A DNA stretch of 64,000 bases, taken from positions 79,626 through 143,625 of the forward strand of contig NZ_FOAV01000014.1 in NCBI RefSeq assembly GCF_900109745.1. Direction: 5' to 3'. The DNA comes from Roseateles sp. YR242 (GTDB taxonomy: Bacteria > Pseudomonadota > Gammaproteobacteria > Burkholderiales > Burkholderiaceae_C). Each line of letters opens with the position of its first letter. The stretch's first letter is position 1. The position numbers and the translations under genes are program-made. Under the pieces are notes generated by a model. The model saw nothing but the letters and a program-made list of their open reading frames with translations. It had not been told where the DNA came from and searched no databases. Shown piece after piece: positions 27,338-36,614 of the stretch.

Positions 27338-29049
27338 AGCCGAGCGAACGTCTGGCGAGCCTGCTCGCCCAGCCCGTGGATGCCGCCGGCGCCGTCGGCT
27401 GGCGGGGCGCCGTGCCTGTGTCCTGGAGCGACTTCAGCCACCTGGCCCGTTCCTGGCAGACCGCCTTCGAGCTGGCCGCCGGGCAGTGCTTCGTGCTCTT
27501 CTTCAGTGATGGCCTGGAATTCGCGGCCGCGCTCTTCGGGCTCTGGCAGGCGGGCAAGCAGGCCTGGTTGCCGGGGGACCTGACGCCGGCCACGCAGTCC
27601 GCCCTGCGTCCGCATGTCGCCGGCTGGGCCGGTGACGGCGCGGGAGTGGACGGCGTGCCGCGTCTGCAGGCCGCGGAGCGCGCGGCCCCATTCGCCACGA
27701 AACCGCTGTCACCACAGGCCGAGGGGCTGGTGGTCTTCACCTCCGGCTCGACCGGTGCCCCCACCGCCTGTGTCAAGCAGCTGCGTCAGCTCTTCGACGA
27801 GGTCGATGCGCTGGAACAGGCTTTTGGCGCGCCGAGCGCCGGCGGCACCGTGGTGGCCAGCGTGTCGCCGCAGCACGTTTACGGCCTGCTGTTCCGCGTG
27901 TTGTGGCCATTGGCCACGGGGCGGACCCAGCAGGCCCGCACGCTGGTCTATCTGGAAGACCTTGCCGAGCTGCTGCCTTCCGCGCAAGCCGGCAGCCTGG
28001 CAGCTTCTTCACCCGCCGTCCTGGTGGCGAGCCCCACTCATCTGGGCCGCCTGCCTGTGCAGGTGCCGGCAGAGGCTGCCCGCGTGCGGCAGGTCTTCAG
28101 CTCCGGTGCGCCGCTGCCCGATTCGGCAGTGCCGGACGCGCTGCGTGTGTTCGGCCACGCCCCCATAGAAGTGTTTGGCAGCACCGAGACTGGCGGCGTC
28201 GCCTGGCGGCAGCGAAACCGCGCAGCGCCAGTCTTCTGGCAGGCTCTGCCTGGCGTGCAATGGCGTCTGGACGATGGCCGGCTGGAGCTCCGCTCGCCTC
28301 ATCTCCAGACGGATGACTGGACTCCTGGCGCCGATCGGGCCGTGGCGGTGGCCAGCGGCTTCGAGCTGCAGGGGCGTGCCGACCGGGTCGTCAAGATCGC
28401 CGAGAAGCGCGTGTCGTTGCAGGCGGTGGAAGAACGCCTGTTGAAGGGGGGCATGCTGTCCGCACTGCGCCTGGTCATGCTTGACGATCCGCGCGTGCAG
28501 CTCGGCGTCGTGGCTGTGCCATCTGCCGAAGGCTGGGCGCTGCATGACAGCGCCGGCCGTCGCGCTCTGGCGGGAGCCCTGCGTCAACAGCTGCTGGGCG
28601 TGGTGGAACGCGTCGCCTTGCCGCGCCGCTGGCGCTTTCTGCCGGAATTGCCGCGCAACGCGCAAGGCAAATCCACCCAGGCGCGCCTGCTCTCCGAGTT
28701 CGACCCGCGTCGTCCCGCCTTGCGCGAGATCACCCGCGAGGGCGGCAAGGTGATGCTCACCCTGCAGGTGGACGCCGCGCTGCCCCAGTTCGACGGCCAC
28801 TTCCCCGACCACCCGGTGCTGCCCGGCGTCGCCCAGCTGGAGTGGGCGGTGCTGTTCGGCCACGAGTGCTTCGACATCACGGGAGCGTTCTCCGGCTTGG
28901 AGGCGCTCAAGTTCCAGCGCGTGGTCACGCCCGGCACGCAGCTCATGCTCACGCTGGAATGGCAGGCCGCGAATCGTCTGACGTTCCAGTACCAGTCCGT
29001 GCACGGTCCGCATGCCAGCGGTCGAGTGCTGTTCGGAGCCCCGACATGA
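27334..29049 (+). CDS. Fused aryl acyl-ACP ligase and hot-dog dehydratase (ApeH-ApeI type)
   Basis: A 571-residue two-domain protein. Residues 1 to about 460 are an ANL adenylating ligase with the P-loop VVFTSGSTGAPTACVKQ, VFGSTETGGVAWRQ and the hinge GRADRVVKIAEKRVSL. It would activate an aryl acid (4-hydroxybenzoate or a cinnamate) and load it on a carrier protein. From about residue 465 a FabA/FabZ-like dehydratase follows, with the catalytic region QFDGHFPDHPVLPGVAQLEW (His489). In E. coli these are separate genes apeH and apeI. The ATG at 27334 overlaps the upstream stop; the start at 27292 would lie inside the membrane protein gene. Confidence 0.9.
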   Translation: MKPSERLASLLAQPVDAAGAVGWRGAVPVSWSDFSHLARSWQTAFELAAGQCFVLFFSDGLEFAAALFGLWQAGKQAWLPGDLTPATQSALRPHVAGWAGDGAGVDGVPRLQAAERAAPFATKPLSPQAEGLVVFTSGSTGAPTACVKQLRQLFDEVDALEQAFGAPSAGGTVVASVSPQHVYGLLFRVLWPLATGRTQQARTLVYLEDLAELLPSAQAGSLAASSPAVLVASPTHLGRLPVQVPAEAARVRQVFSSGAPLPDSAVPDALRVFGHAPIEVFGSTETGGVAWRQRNRAAPVFWQALPGVQWRLDDGRLELRSPHLQTDDWTPGADRAVAVASGFELQGRADRVVKIAEKRVSLQAVEERLLKGGMLSALRLVMLDDPRVQLGVVAVPSAEGWALHDSAGRRALAGALRQQLLGVVERVALPRRWRFLPELPRNAQGKSTQARLLSEFDPRRPALREITREGGKVMLTLQVDAALPQFDGHFPDHPVLPGVAQLEWAVLFGHECFDITGAFSGLEALKFQRVVTPGTQLMLTLEWQAANRLTFQYQSVHGPHASGRVLFGAPT

Positions 29050-29792
29050 CGACTGCCACCATGACCGTGGGCGCGGTCATTCCGGTCTACAACCATGCCG
29101 TTCCGGTCGTCGGCGTGGCGCGCGCCCTGCGTGCCCACGGGGTGCCGGTGTTGATGGTGGATGACGGCAGCGAGCCCGTCTGCGCCGCAGCGCTGGACCG
29201 CCTGGCAGCCGAGGACGGCATCCAGCTGCTGCGCCTTCCCGAGAACCAGGGCAAAGGCGGGGCAGTCATGGCGGGCCTGCGCCACGCGGCTTCGCTGGGT
29301 TGGACCCACGCCCTGCAGATCGACGCCGACGGTCAGCACGACACCACCGACGTGCCGGCCTTCATCGCCCAGGCGCGCCAGCACCCCGCGCACTTCATCT
29401 GCGGCTGCCCGCTGTATGACGCCAGCGTCCCCAAGGGACGGCTCTATGGCCGGTACGCCACTCACATCTGGGTCTGGATCAATACGCTCTCGATGGCCGT
29501 GCGTGACTCAATGTGCGGCTTTCGCATCTACCCGCTGTCGCCCACTATCGCTGTGCTGGACCGCAGCCGCATCGGCCGGCGTATGGACTTCGACGTCGAG
29601 ATCGCCGTGCGCCTCGTCTGGGCCGGTGTGCCGGTGATCAACCAGCCGACCCGCGTGCGCTACCCCGAGGACGGCGTCTCGCATTTCCGGGTCCTGCGCG
29701 ATAACGTGCTGATCTCGGCCATGCACACCCGCCTCTTCTTCGGCATGTTGTGGCGCGCCCCGCGCCTGCTTTGGCGCAGGTGGGCCGCATGA
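29046..29792 (+). CDS. Family 2 glycosyltransferase (ApeJ N-terminal type)
   Basis: A 248-residue GT-A fold enzyme with VGAVIPVYNHAVP, VLMVDDGSEP and the metal site QIDADGQHD (DXD-like). A MCGFRIYP block and a basic C terminus follow (LLWRRW). It would transfer a sugar to the aryl polyene or its anchor. It overlaps neighbours by ATGA on both sides, so it is coupled to the ligase and the next acyltransferase. In some clusters the glycosyltransferase and acyltransferase are one polypeptide; here they are split. Confidence 0.88.
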   Translation: MTTATMTVGAVIPVYNHAVPVVGVARALRAHGVPVLMVDDGSEPVCAAALDRLAAEDGIQLLRLPENQGKGGAVMAGLRHAASLGWTHALQIDADGQHDTTDVPAFIAQARQHPAHFICGCPLYDASVPKGRLYGRYATHIWVWINTLSMAVRDSMCGFRIYPLSPTIAVLDRSRIGRRMDFDVEIAVRLVWAGVPVINQPTRVRYPEDGVSHFRVLRDNVLISAMHTRLFFGMLWRAPRLLWRRWAA

Positions 29793-30718
29793 GCTCACGG
29801 CACTGGGCGGCGATGGGCGAAACCACCTTCGTCGCTGGCATCTGGGTGCTCTTCGGCGTTCATCGCCTGCTGGGCCGCGCGGTCTTCCGGGTGCTGCTCT
29901 GGCCGGTGGTCCTGACCTACTGGCTGGCGCAGCCCGCGCTGCGCGCGCACAGCCTCGGGTACCTCCGCCGCCTCCAGCCCCAGGCCGGATGGCCCGAGGG
30001 CCTGGCCCACGTGCGCCTGTTCGCCGAGACCATGCTGGACAAGCTGCTGGCCATGGCCGGCCGCTATCCCATGGACCATGTGCATGAACGCGGCGCCGAG
30101 GTCATTCACGAGCTGGCGCGTTCCGGCCGCGGCGGCGTGCTGGTGACCGCCCACATGGGCTGCCTGGAGCTGTGCCAAATGCTGGCCGAGCGCCGGCCCG
30201 ACTTCAAGGTCAACGTGCTGGTGCACACCCGCCATGCGGAAGCCTTCAACCGCATCCTGCGCCGCCTGCGGCCGCACATCGAGGTGGCGCTCATCGAGGT
30301 GAGCGACCTGGACATGGCGCTCACACTCAAGCTCGCGGACAAGGTAGCGGCCGGGGAGTTCATCGCCATCGCGGGGGACCGGGTGCCGGTGCGTGGCAGC
30401 AAGACGGTGCGTGTGCCCTTCCTCGGCAGCGAGGCTGACTTCCCCGTTGGCCCCTACCTGATCGCCGGCCTGCTGGGCTGCCCGCTCTTCCTGATGCTCA
30501 GCCTGCACGAAGGCCGGGGCTACGCCCTCGAATTTGAAAAACTGGCGGACGTCGTAGAGCTGCCCCGCCGCTCGCGCGAGGCCGCCATGGCGGCCTATGC
30601 GCGCCGTTTCGCCGACGCCTTGACGCTGCGGCTGCACCGCTCTCCTTATGACTGGTTCAACTTCTATGCCTTTTGGGACCGCGCCCACCCTGCCCCCCAT
30701 GCCGCACATCACGTTTGA
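29789..30718 (+). CDS. LpxL/HtrB-like lipid acyltransferase (ApeJ C-terminal type)
   Basis: A 309-residue lysophospholipid/lipid A-type acyltransferase. The catalytic motif HX4E appears as TAHMGCLELC. Further blocks are IAIAGDRVPVRGSKTVRVPF and the C-terminal YDWFNFYAFWD, typical of the family. A membrane segment lies near the N terminus (VFRVLLWPVVLTYWLA). The ATG at 29789 overlaps the glycosyltransferase stop (ATGA). The end overlaps the ammonia-lyase gene. Confidence 0.88.
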   Translation: MSSRHWAAMGETTFVAGIWVLFGVHRLLGRAVFRVLLWPVVLTYWLAQPALRAHSLGYLRRLQPQAGWPEGLAHVRLFAETMLDKLLAMAGRYPMDHVHERGAEVIHELARSGRGGVLVTAHMGCLELCQMLAERRPDFKVNVLVHTRHAEAFNRILRRLRPHIEVALIEVSDLDMALTLKLADKVAAGEFIAIAGDRVPVRGSKTVRVPFLGSEADFPVGPYLIAGLLGCPLFLMLSLHEGRGYALEFEKLADVVELPRRSREAAMAAYARRFADALTLRLHRSPYDWFNFYAFWDRAHPAPHAAHHV

Positions 30719-32225
30719 CGGGCAACGGCTGCGTATCGAGGACATCTGCGCCATCGCCCGGCGCGAGGCCACGGCTGAACTTGGCCGCGCACCGGCGTTC
30801 CAGTCGCGCATCCAGGCCGGCGCCGATTTCGTCGCCCGACTGCTCGCCGAGGACGGTGTGGTCTACGGTGTCACCACCGGCTACGGGGACTCCTGCACCG
30901 TGGCCGTGCCACCTTCCCTGGTGCCCGAGCTGCCGCACCACCTCTACACCTACCACGGCATCGGTGCTGGTGCGCTGCTGACCGCGCCGCAGACGCGCGC
31001 CGTGCTGGGCGCGCGCCTGGCGTCGCTGTGCCAGGGCATGTCCGGCGTAAGCCTGGACCTGCTGCGCCAGATCGAGCTGCTACTGCGCCATGACCTCATG
31101 CCGCTGATTCCCAGCGAGGGCTCGGTGGGTGCCAGCGGCGACCTCACGCCGCTGTCCTACCTCGCCGCCGTGCTCTGCGGTGAGCGCGAAGTGAGTGTCA
31201 ACGGAGCCACCGTGCCCGCCGCCGACGCGCTGCGCGCGGTCGGTGCCACGCCGCTGCGGTTGCGTCCCAAGGAAGGCCTGGCCATCATGAACGGCACAGC
31301 CGTCATGACCGGTCTGGCCTGCCTGGCCTTCGAGCGCGCCGAGTACCTGGCCCGGTTGGCCACCCGTCTTACGGCCATGAATGTGGTTGCCAGTGCGGGC
31401 AACGCCCACCACTTCGACGAGACCTTGTTCGCCGCCAAGCCCCATGCGGGCCAGCAACTCGTGGCGGAGCGGCTGCGCGCGGACCTGGCCAGCGACCGCC
31501 CGTCGCGCAACGAGCAGCGCCTGCAGGACCGCTACTCGCTGCGCTGCGCGCCGCACGTCGTGGGTGTGCTGGAGGATGCGCTGCCCTGGCTGCGTCAGCT
31601 GATCGAGAACGAGCTCAACAGTGCCAACGACAACCCGCTGATCGACCCCGTCAACGAACGTGTGCTGCATGGTGGCCACTTCTACGGCGGGCACATTGCG
31701 ATGGCCATGGACACGCTCAAAACAGCGGTGGCCAACGTGGCGGATCTGCTGGACCGCCAGCTCGCGCTGCTGGTGGACGGGCGCTACAACCATGGCCTGC
31801 CGGCCAATCTCTCCGGCGCTACCGGCGAGCGGGCCGCCATCAACCATGGCCTGAAGGCGCTGCAGATCAGCGTATCCGCCTGGACGGCCGAGGCGCTGAA
31901 GCAGACCATGCCGGCCTCAGTCTTCAGCCGTTCGACCGAATGCCACAACCAGGACAAGGTCAGCATGGGAACCATCGCCGCGCGTGATGCGCTGCGCGTG
32001 CTGGACCTTACCGAGCAGGTGGCGGCCGGCGTGCTCATCGCGGCCCGTCAGGGACTGGCGCTGCGTGAGCGCCTGACCCCGCTGGCGCTCTCGCCCGCTG
32101 TGGCCGGCATGCAGGCCGACCTGTCCGAGCGGCTGCCGCTTGTTGTCGAGGACCGGGCGCTGGACCGTGAGCTGCGCGGCCTGGTGGACGCCCTGCGTGC
32201 ACGTGCGTGGAACCTGTATGCCTGA
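30699..32225 (+). CDS. MIO-type aromatic amino acid ammonia-lyase (HAL/PAL/TAL family)
   Basis: A 508-residue enzyme whose electrophilic MIO group forms from Ala145-Ser146-Gly147 in SVGASGDLTPLS. Other family blocks: VVYGVTTGYGDS, ALLNG-like region EGLAIMNGTAVM, NSANDNPLI, and RSTECHNQDKVSMG. In an aryl polyene operon it most likely supplies a cinnamate or 4-coumarate starter from Phe or Tyr. The residues matching the bacterial TAL selectivity pair are Tyr85-His86; the His is as in histidine lyases, so substrate is uncertain. The start at 30699 (MPHITFDGQRL) fits the family; 30666 is an alternative. It overlaps the previous gene by 20 bp. Confidence 0.9.
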   Translation: MPHITFDGQRLRIEDICAIARREATAELGRAPAFQSRIQAGADFVARLLAEDGVVYGVTTGYGDSCTVAVPPSLVPELPHHLYTYHGIGAGALLTAPQTRAVLGARLASLCQGMSGVSLDLLRQIELLLRHDLMPLIPSEGSVGASGDLTPLSYLAAVLCGEREVSVNGATVPAADALRAVGATPLRLRPKEGLAIMNGTAVMTGLACLAFERAEYLARLATRLTAMNVVASAGNAHHFDETLFAAKPHAGQQLVAERLRADLASDRPSRNEQRLQDRYSLRCAPHVVGVLEDALPWLRQLIENELNSANDNPLIDPVNERVLHGGHFYGGHIAMAMDTLKTAVANVADLLDRQLALLVDGRYNHGLPANLSGATGERAAINHGLKALQISVSAWTAEALKQTMPASVFSRSTECHNQDKVSMGTIAARDALRVLDLTEQVAAGVLIAARQGLALRERLTPLALSPAVAGMQADLSERLPLVVEDRALDRELRGLVDALRARAWNLYA

Positions 32226-32634
32226 GCTCTGGCACGAAATCGAACTCAGCCCGGCGTTCCATGATCTGGACCCGATGGACATCGTCTGGCACGGCAACTA
32301 CGTCAAGTATCTGGAGTTGGCCCGCAATGCGTTGCTTGCCCGGTTCAACTATGACTATCCGCAGATGCGAGACTCGGGCTACGCCTGGCCCATCGTGGAC
32401 ATGCGGCTCAAGTACGTGGACATGCTGCCCTATGGCCGGCGTGTGATCGTACGGGCCGAGATCGTTGAATGGGAGAACCGCCTCAAGATCGAGTACGTGA
32501 TCCGTGACGCCGAGACCGGGAAGTCCATCAACAAGGCCCACACGATCCAGGTGGCCCTCAGCATCACCACGCGGGAGATGCAGTACGTCTGCCCGCCGGT
32601 ACTCTGGCAGAAACTCGGCGTGGAGCCCGCATGA
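32218..32634 (+). CDS. 4HBT-family thioesterase (ApeK type)
   Basis: A 138-residue hot-dog thioesterase. The motif DLDPMDIVWHGNYVKYLELA carries the catalytic Asp and substrate loop typical of the 4-hydroxybenzoyl-CoA thioesterase/YbgC group. The ATG at 32218 overlaps the ammonia-lyase stop by 8 bp; the longer frame to 32140 is antisense-free leader without homology. It may release polyene or clear blocked carriers. Confidence 0.88.
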   Translation: MPELWHEIELSPAFHDLDPMDIVWHGNYVKYLELARNALLARFNYDYPQMRDSGYAWPIVDMRLKYVDMLPYGRRVIVRAEIVEWENRLKIEYVIRDAETGKSINKAHTIQVALSITTREMQYVCPPVLWQKLGVEPA

Positions 32635-33257
32635 AGCGTCGCACTTTCCTGATCCAGGGGCTTGCCGCCGGGCCGGCCTGTGGCCTGTCCCTCCTGGCCG
32701 CGAACATCGCCCAGGCCGTCCCGGACCTCGGTCAGGCCGTCCACCAGCGCCTGAAGCAGCCGCAGTGGCTGCGCGGGGATTTCACGCAGACCAAGAAGGT
32801 GCCAGGCTTCACCAAGCCGCTGGTCTCGCGTGGCGAGTTCGTGCTGGCCCGTGGCCTGGGCGTGCTCTGGCGAACCATCAAGCCCTTCGCCAGCGAGCTG
32901 CGCCTCACGCGCGACGAGATCCGCGCTACCCAGGGCGGCCAGACGGCCATGCGCCTGGAGGCCGCTCGTGAGCCGGCGGTGCGTGTCATCAACACGTTGA
33001 TGTTCTCGCTGCTCAATGGCGATGTGAGCGGACTGGCCGATCTTTTCGACCTCAGCGGCGAGGTCAAGGGCGACAAGTGGCAGCTTGCGCTGCTGCCCAA
33101 GCCAGGCCCGCTGCGGCAGGTGCTGAAGCAGGTCGCCCTGGAGGGAGACAGCTTCGTACGCCGGATCCAGCTCTTCGAGGCCAACGGCGACGAAAGCCTG
33201 ATCCAACTGGACAACCTGCGGCCGGACGCCGTGCCCGAGCCCGGTCTGTTCCAGTGA
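32631..33257 (+). CDS. LolA-like outer membrane lipoprotein carrier family protein (ApeL type)
   Basis: A 208-residue periplasmic protein of the LolA fold with a Tat-like or Sec signal (MKRRTFLIQGLAAGPACGLSL). Early core motif: LKQPQWLRGDFTQTKKVPGF. It is coupled by ATGA to the thioesterase and by GTGA to the exporter. In aryl polyene clusters it probably ferries the lipid-linked pigment across the periplasm. Confidence 0.86.
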   Translation: MKRRTFLIQGLAAGPACGLSLLAANIAQAVPDLGQAVHQRLKQPQWLRGDFTQTKKVPGFTKPLVSRGEFVLARGLGVLWRTIKPFASELRLTRDEIRATQGGQTAMRLEAAREPAVRVINTLMFSLLNGDVSGLADLFDLSGEVKGDKWQLALLPKPGPLRQVLKQVALEGDSFVRRIQLFEANGDESLIQLDNLRPDAVPEPGLFQ

Positions 33258-35545
33258 ACCTTGAGCGCGTCACCCGGCGGCTGGCGGGCCTGTGGCTCGT
33301 GGTGGTGCTCGCCTGTCTGGCGCACAACGCCTGGTACTGGGCTGTGCAACACCATGCACCGGTCACGGACGTGCTGGCCATGCTGCCGCGCGACGAGCAA
33401 CGGCCGGTTGCCGCCATGGCCACGCAGGCCCTTGCCGACGTGGGTTCGCGCCGCATCAGCATCCTGGTGGGCGGCGGCGACTGGGCGCAGGCCCGGTCGG
33501 CGGCCGATGTCTTCCTGCAGACGCTGGGCGACCTGCCCGCCCGTCATCTGGTCGCCGAGGCCGACCAGCAGGCCTGGTTGGACCTCTACGTGCCGGTGCG
33601 CACCCGCCTGCTGACGCCGGCGTCACGCGCCAGGCTGGCTGACGCGAGCACCGCCGAACTGGCGGATGTCGCGCTTGCCGGGCTGTACCAGCCCATAGCG
33701 GGTCCACGCGCCGGGCGCTGGTCCGACGATCCGCTGAACCTTTTCGGCCAATGGCTGGCCGAGCGTGCCCAGGGCAGCCGCGTGCGGGTGCAGGACGGTC
33801 GCCTCATGCTGACCGACCCCGATGCGCCGCAGCACCATTACGCGCTGATTCTGATCGAGCTACCCGGTTCCGGGTTTTCCATCAGTGCCCAGCGGGCGGT
33901 GCTGCCGCGACTGGCCGCAGCCGCGCAGGCGGCGCAGGCACACGGCGCCAAGGTCATCCAGGCCGGCGTGCCGCTGTTCGCGGCGGCGGCGTCCGAGCAG
34001 GCGCAGTCGGAGATCCACACGATCGGCTTGGGCTCGTTCATCGGCATCGTCGCTCTCACGCTGCTGGCCTTCCGTTCGTTGCGGCCGCGCCTGCTGGTGA
34101 TGTTGTCGATGGGGGTCGGTCTGGTGGTGGCCACCTCGGTGAGCCTGCTGTGGTTTGGCGAGTTGCACCTCGTGACGCTGGTGTTCGGCGCCAGCCTGCT
34201 GGGGGTGGCGGAGAACTACGGCAGCAACTATTTCAGCGCCCGCCAGGGGCTGCAGCCGTCCGAGCGCTGGGCCATGCTGTCGCGCCAGATACCGATCGTG
34301 AGCCTGGCTATGGCCACCACGGTCATCGGTTATGCGCTGCTGGCACTGCCCCCATTCCCGGGGCTGCGTCAGGTGGCCGTGTTTTCAGGCGTGGGTCTGG
34401 TAGCCGCGTTCGTGACGGTGCTGTGGTGGTTCCCGCTGCTCGACGGCCACGGCCGTATGGCCCCCACGCGCTTCGCCGAGTGGCTGGGGGCGCGGCGCGC
34501 GCTCTGGCCCAGCCTGGGCCGTCGCGGCCTGGCCGTCATTTGCCTCGTCACTGCCGTGTTGGCGGTGATAGGTGCCAACCGGTTGCGTGTGGATGACGAC
34601 ATCCGCCAACTGCAGTCGGCGCCGCCCGCCCTGGTGGAACAGCAGCGTGAGTTTGCCAGGCTGATTCAGGCGCCCGGTGTGGCACAGTTCTTTGTGGTGC
34701 GCGGGCGCAGCGACCAGGAAATGCTGGAACGCGAAGAAGCGCTGACAGCACAGTTGCGTGGCATGGGCCTGGAGGTGCAGGCCGTCTCCGACTGGCTGCC
34801 ATCGCTGCGCCGCCAGCATCAGGACGCCACGCTGGCCGTTCGTCGTCTTGACGCGCTTCGACCGGAACTTGCGGCCCGGCTGGAGCAGCCTGTCGACGCG
34901 CCCGCCGCCGCTGGCGCGGACCTGTTGCCCTCGGGCTGGCTCACAAGCCCCGCCAGCGAGCCGCTCCGAGCCCAATGGCTGGGCCGTCTCGGCGATGACC
35001 ACGCCACCGCCGTGCTGCTGCGCGGTGCCAAGGCTCAAACCCGCGACACCCGCGCGGCGCTGGCTGCGCTGCAACTTGACGGTGTGACCTGGATCGACAA
35101 GGTCGAGGAGGTCAGCCACCTGCTGGGACGCTACCGCGTGTTGATGACGGGTGTCCTGCTGCTCGGCTACCTGCTCACGTGGGCTGCGCTGGCCTGGCGC
35201 TTCGGGTCAGTCTCCTGGCGAGCGCTGGCGCCAACGGCGCTGGCCAGCGTGCTTACCGTGTCGCTCCTGGCTATTTCAGGCCAGGTGCTGCAGCTCTTCC
35301 ACATCCTGCCCCTGCTGATCCTGCTGGGGTTGGGCGTGGACTACGGCATTTTCCTGCTCGAACAACCCGGGAAGCGAGAGACCCGTCCCTTCCTGTCCGT
35401 GACGCTTGCCGCCGCGTCTACGCTGCTGGCGTTTGGCCTGCTCGCGTTGTCCGGCACTCCTGCCCTGCATGCCTTCGGGTTGACCCTGCTGTTCGGGGTC
35501 TTCCTGGCCTGGCTTCTCACTCCGTTCTTCATGCCCCATGCTTGA
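33254..35545 (+). CDS. MMPL/RND family exporter (ApeM type)
   Basis: A 763-residue inner-membrane transporter with about twelve predicted membrane helices arranged in two halves and two large periplasmic loops. Family blocks are FGASLLGVAENYGSNYF and, in the second half, LLILLGLGVDYGIFLLEQPG. The start is GTG at 33254, overlapping the LolA stop (GTGA); the open frame to 33077 is inside the LolA-like gene. It would export the polyene or its lipid conjugate. Confidence 0.9.
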   Translation: MNLERVTRRLAGLWLVVVLACLAHNAWYWAVQHHAPVTDVLAMLPRDEQRPVAAMATQALADVGSRRISILVGGGDWAQARSAADVFLQTLGDLPARHLVAEADQQAWLDLYVPVRTRLLTPASRARLADASTAELADVALAGLYQPIAGPRAGRWSDDPLNLFGQWLAERAQGSRVRVQDGRLMLTDPDAPQHHYALILIELPGSGFSISAQRAVLPRLAAAAQAAQAHGAKVIQAGVPLFAAAASEQAQSEIHTIGLGSFIGIVALTLLAFRSLRPRLLVMLSMGVGLVVATSVSLLWFGELHLVTLVFGASLLGVAENYGSNYFSARQGLQPSERWAMLSRQIPIVSLAMATTVIGYALLALPPFPGLRQVAVFSGVGLVAAFVTVLWWFPLLDGHGRMAPTRFAEWLGARRALWPSLGRRGLAVICLVTAVLAVIGANRLRVDDDIRQLQSAPPALVEQQREFARLIQAPGVAQFFVVRGRSDQEMLEREEALTAQLRGMGLEVQAVSDWLPSLRRQHQDATLAVRRLDALRPELAARLEQPVDAPAAAGADLLPSGWLTSPASEPLRAQWLGRLGDDHATAVLLRGAKAQTRDTRAALAALQLDGVTWIDKVEEVSHLLGRYRVLMTGVLLLGYLLTWAALAWRFGSVSWRALAPTALASVLTVSLLAISGQVLQLFHILPLLILLGLGVDYGIFLLEQPGKRETRPFLSVTLAAASTLLAFGLLALSGTPALHAFGLTLLFGVFLAWLLTPFFMPHA

Positions 35546-36614
35546 GACCAAGAAATTCTCGCCGCCCCGGCAGAGGGCCTTCGACGCCCGCTTCGACGCT
35601 CAGAAGATCGCCTTCGGCCCTGTGGTCTTTCACTGCGTGCGCTATGCCTGGAAGCGCGGCATGCTGGAGGCGCTGGCGGAGGCGGGCGAGCGCGGCATCA
35701 CGCTGGAAGCGCTGGAAGCCACTGGGCGCTGGACCCGTTATGCACTCAAGCTGGTGCTGGAGTCCTGCCTCTCGGCGGGTGTCGTGCTGATCGAGGCGGG
35801 GCGCTGGCAACTGGACAAGACGGGCTTCTGCCTCATCTCCGACGACATCACGCGCATCAACTTCGACTTCGTGCACGACGTCTGCTACCAGGGCCTCTTT
35901 GAACTGGAGCGCTCGCTGGACGCAGGCAAGCCGCTGGGCCTGGCACACCTGGGCGACTGGACCAGCATCTATCCGGTGCTTTCGCAGTTGCCGGAGCCCG
36001 CGAGATCGAGTTGGTTCGCCTTCGACCATCACTATTCGGACACGTCGTTCCCCGACATCCTGCCGGACGTGTTTGCCACTGTGCCGCGCCGGCTGATGGA
36101 CATCGGCGCCAACACCGGAAAGTTCAGCCTCGCGGCGCTGGCGCATGACGCGCGCGTGGAATTACACCTCGTCGATCTGCCACTGCAACTGGCTGCGGCT
36201 GAGGTGAACCTCACGGAGGCCGGTCACCGGGACCGGGCCAGCTTCCATCCCCGTGACCTGCTGGATCCGGCCGTGCCACTTCCCTCAGGCATGGACCTGG
36301 TATGGATGAGCCAGTTCCTCAGCTGCTTCGGCGAGGAGCAGATCGCCAGCATCTTCCGCCGTGTGAAGGACTGTCTGGGCCCCAACGGCCATGTGCTGGT
36401 GATGGACACCTTCTGGGACCGTCAACGCTACGACATTGCGGCCTATTGCCTCATCAACACGTCTCCGTACTTCACGGCCATGGCCAGCGGCAACAGCAAG
36501 GTATATGAGAGCACCGACTACATCCGCCTGGCGGAGGCCGCCGGCCTGCGCCTACAGACCGTGCGCGACGGCATTGGCTATTGCCACAGCCTGATGAGAT
36601 TCGTCCTGGCATGA
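35538..36614 (+). CDS. SAM-dependent methyltransferase, family 2 O-methyltransferase type
   Basis: A 358-residue enzyme with an N-terminal winged-helix dimerisation region and a C-terminal Rossmann SAM domain (RRLMDIGANTGKFSLAAL, LVDLPLQLAAAE). It has the late motif VLVMDTFWDRQRYD. It would methylate the aryl head or another part of the pigment. It overlaps the exporter by 8 bp and the next gene by ATGA. Confidence 0.87.
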   Translation: MLETKKFSPPRQRAFDARFDAQKIAFGPVVFHCVRYAWKRGMLEALAEAGERGITLEALEATGRWTRYALKLVLESCLSAGVVLIEAGRWQLDKTGFCLISDDITRINFDFVHDVCYQGLFELERSLDAGKPLGLAHLGDWTSIYPVLSQLPEPARSSWFAFDHHYSDTSFPDILPDVFATVPRRLMDIGANTGKFSLAALAHDARVELHLVDLPLQLAAAEVNLTEAGHRDRASFHPRDLLDPAVPLPSGMDLVWMSQFLSCFGEEQIASIFRRVKDCLGPNGHVLVMDTFWDRQRYDIAAYCLINTSPYFTAMASGNSKVYESTDYIRLAEAAGLRLQTVRDGIGYCHSLMRFVLA

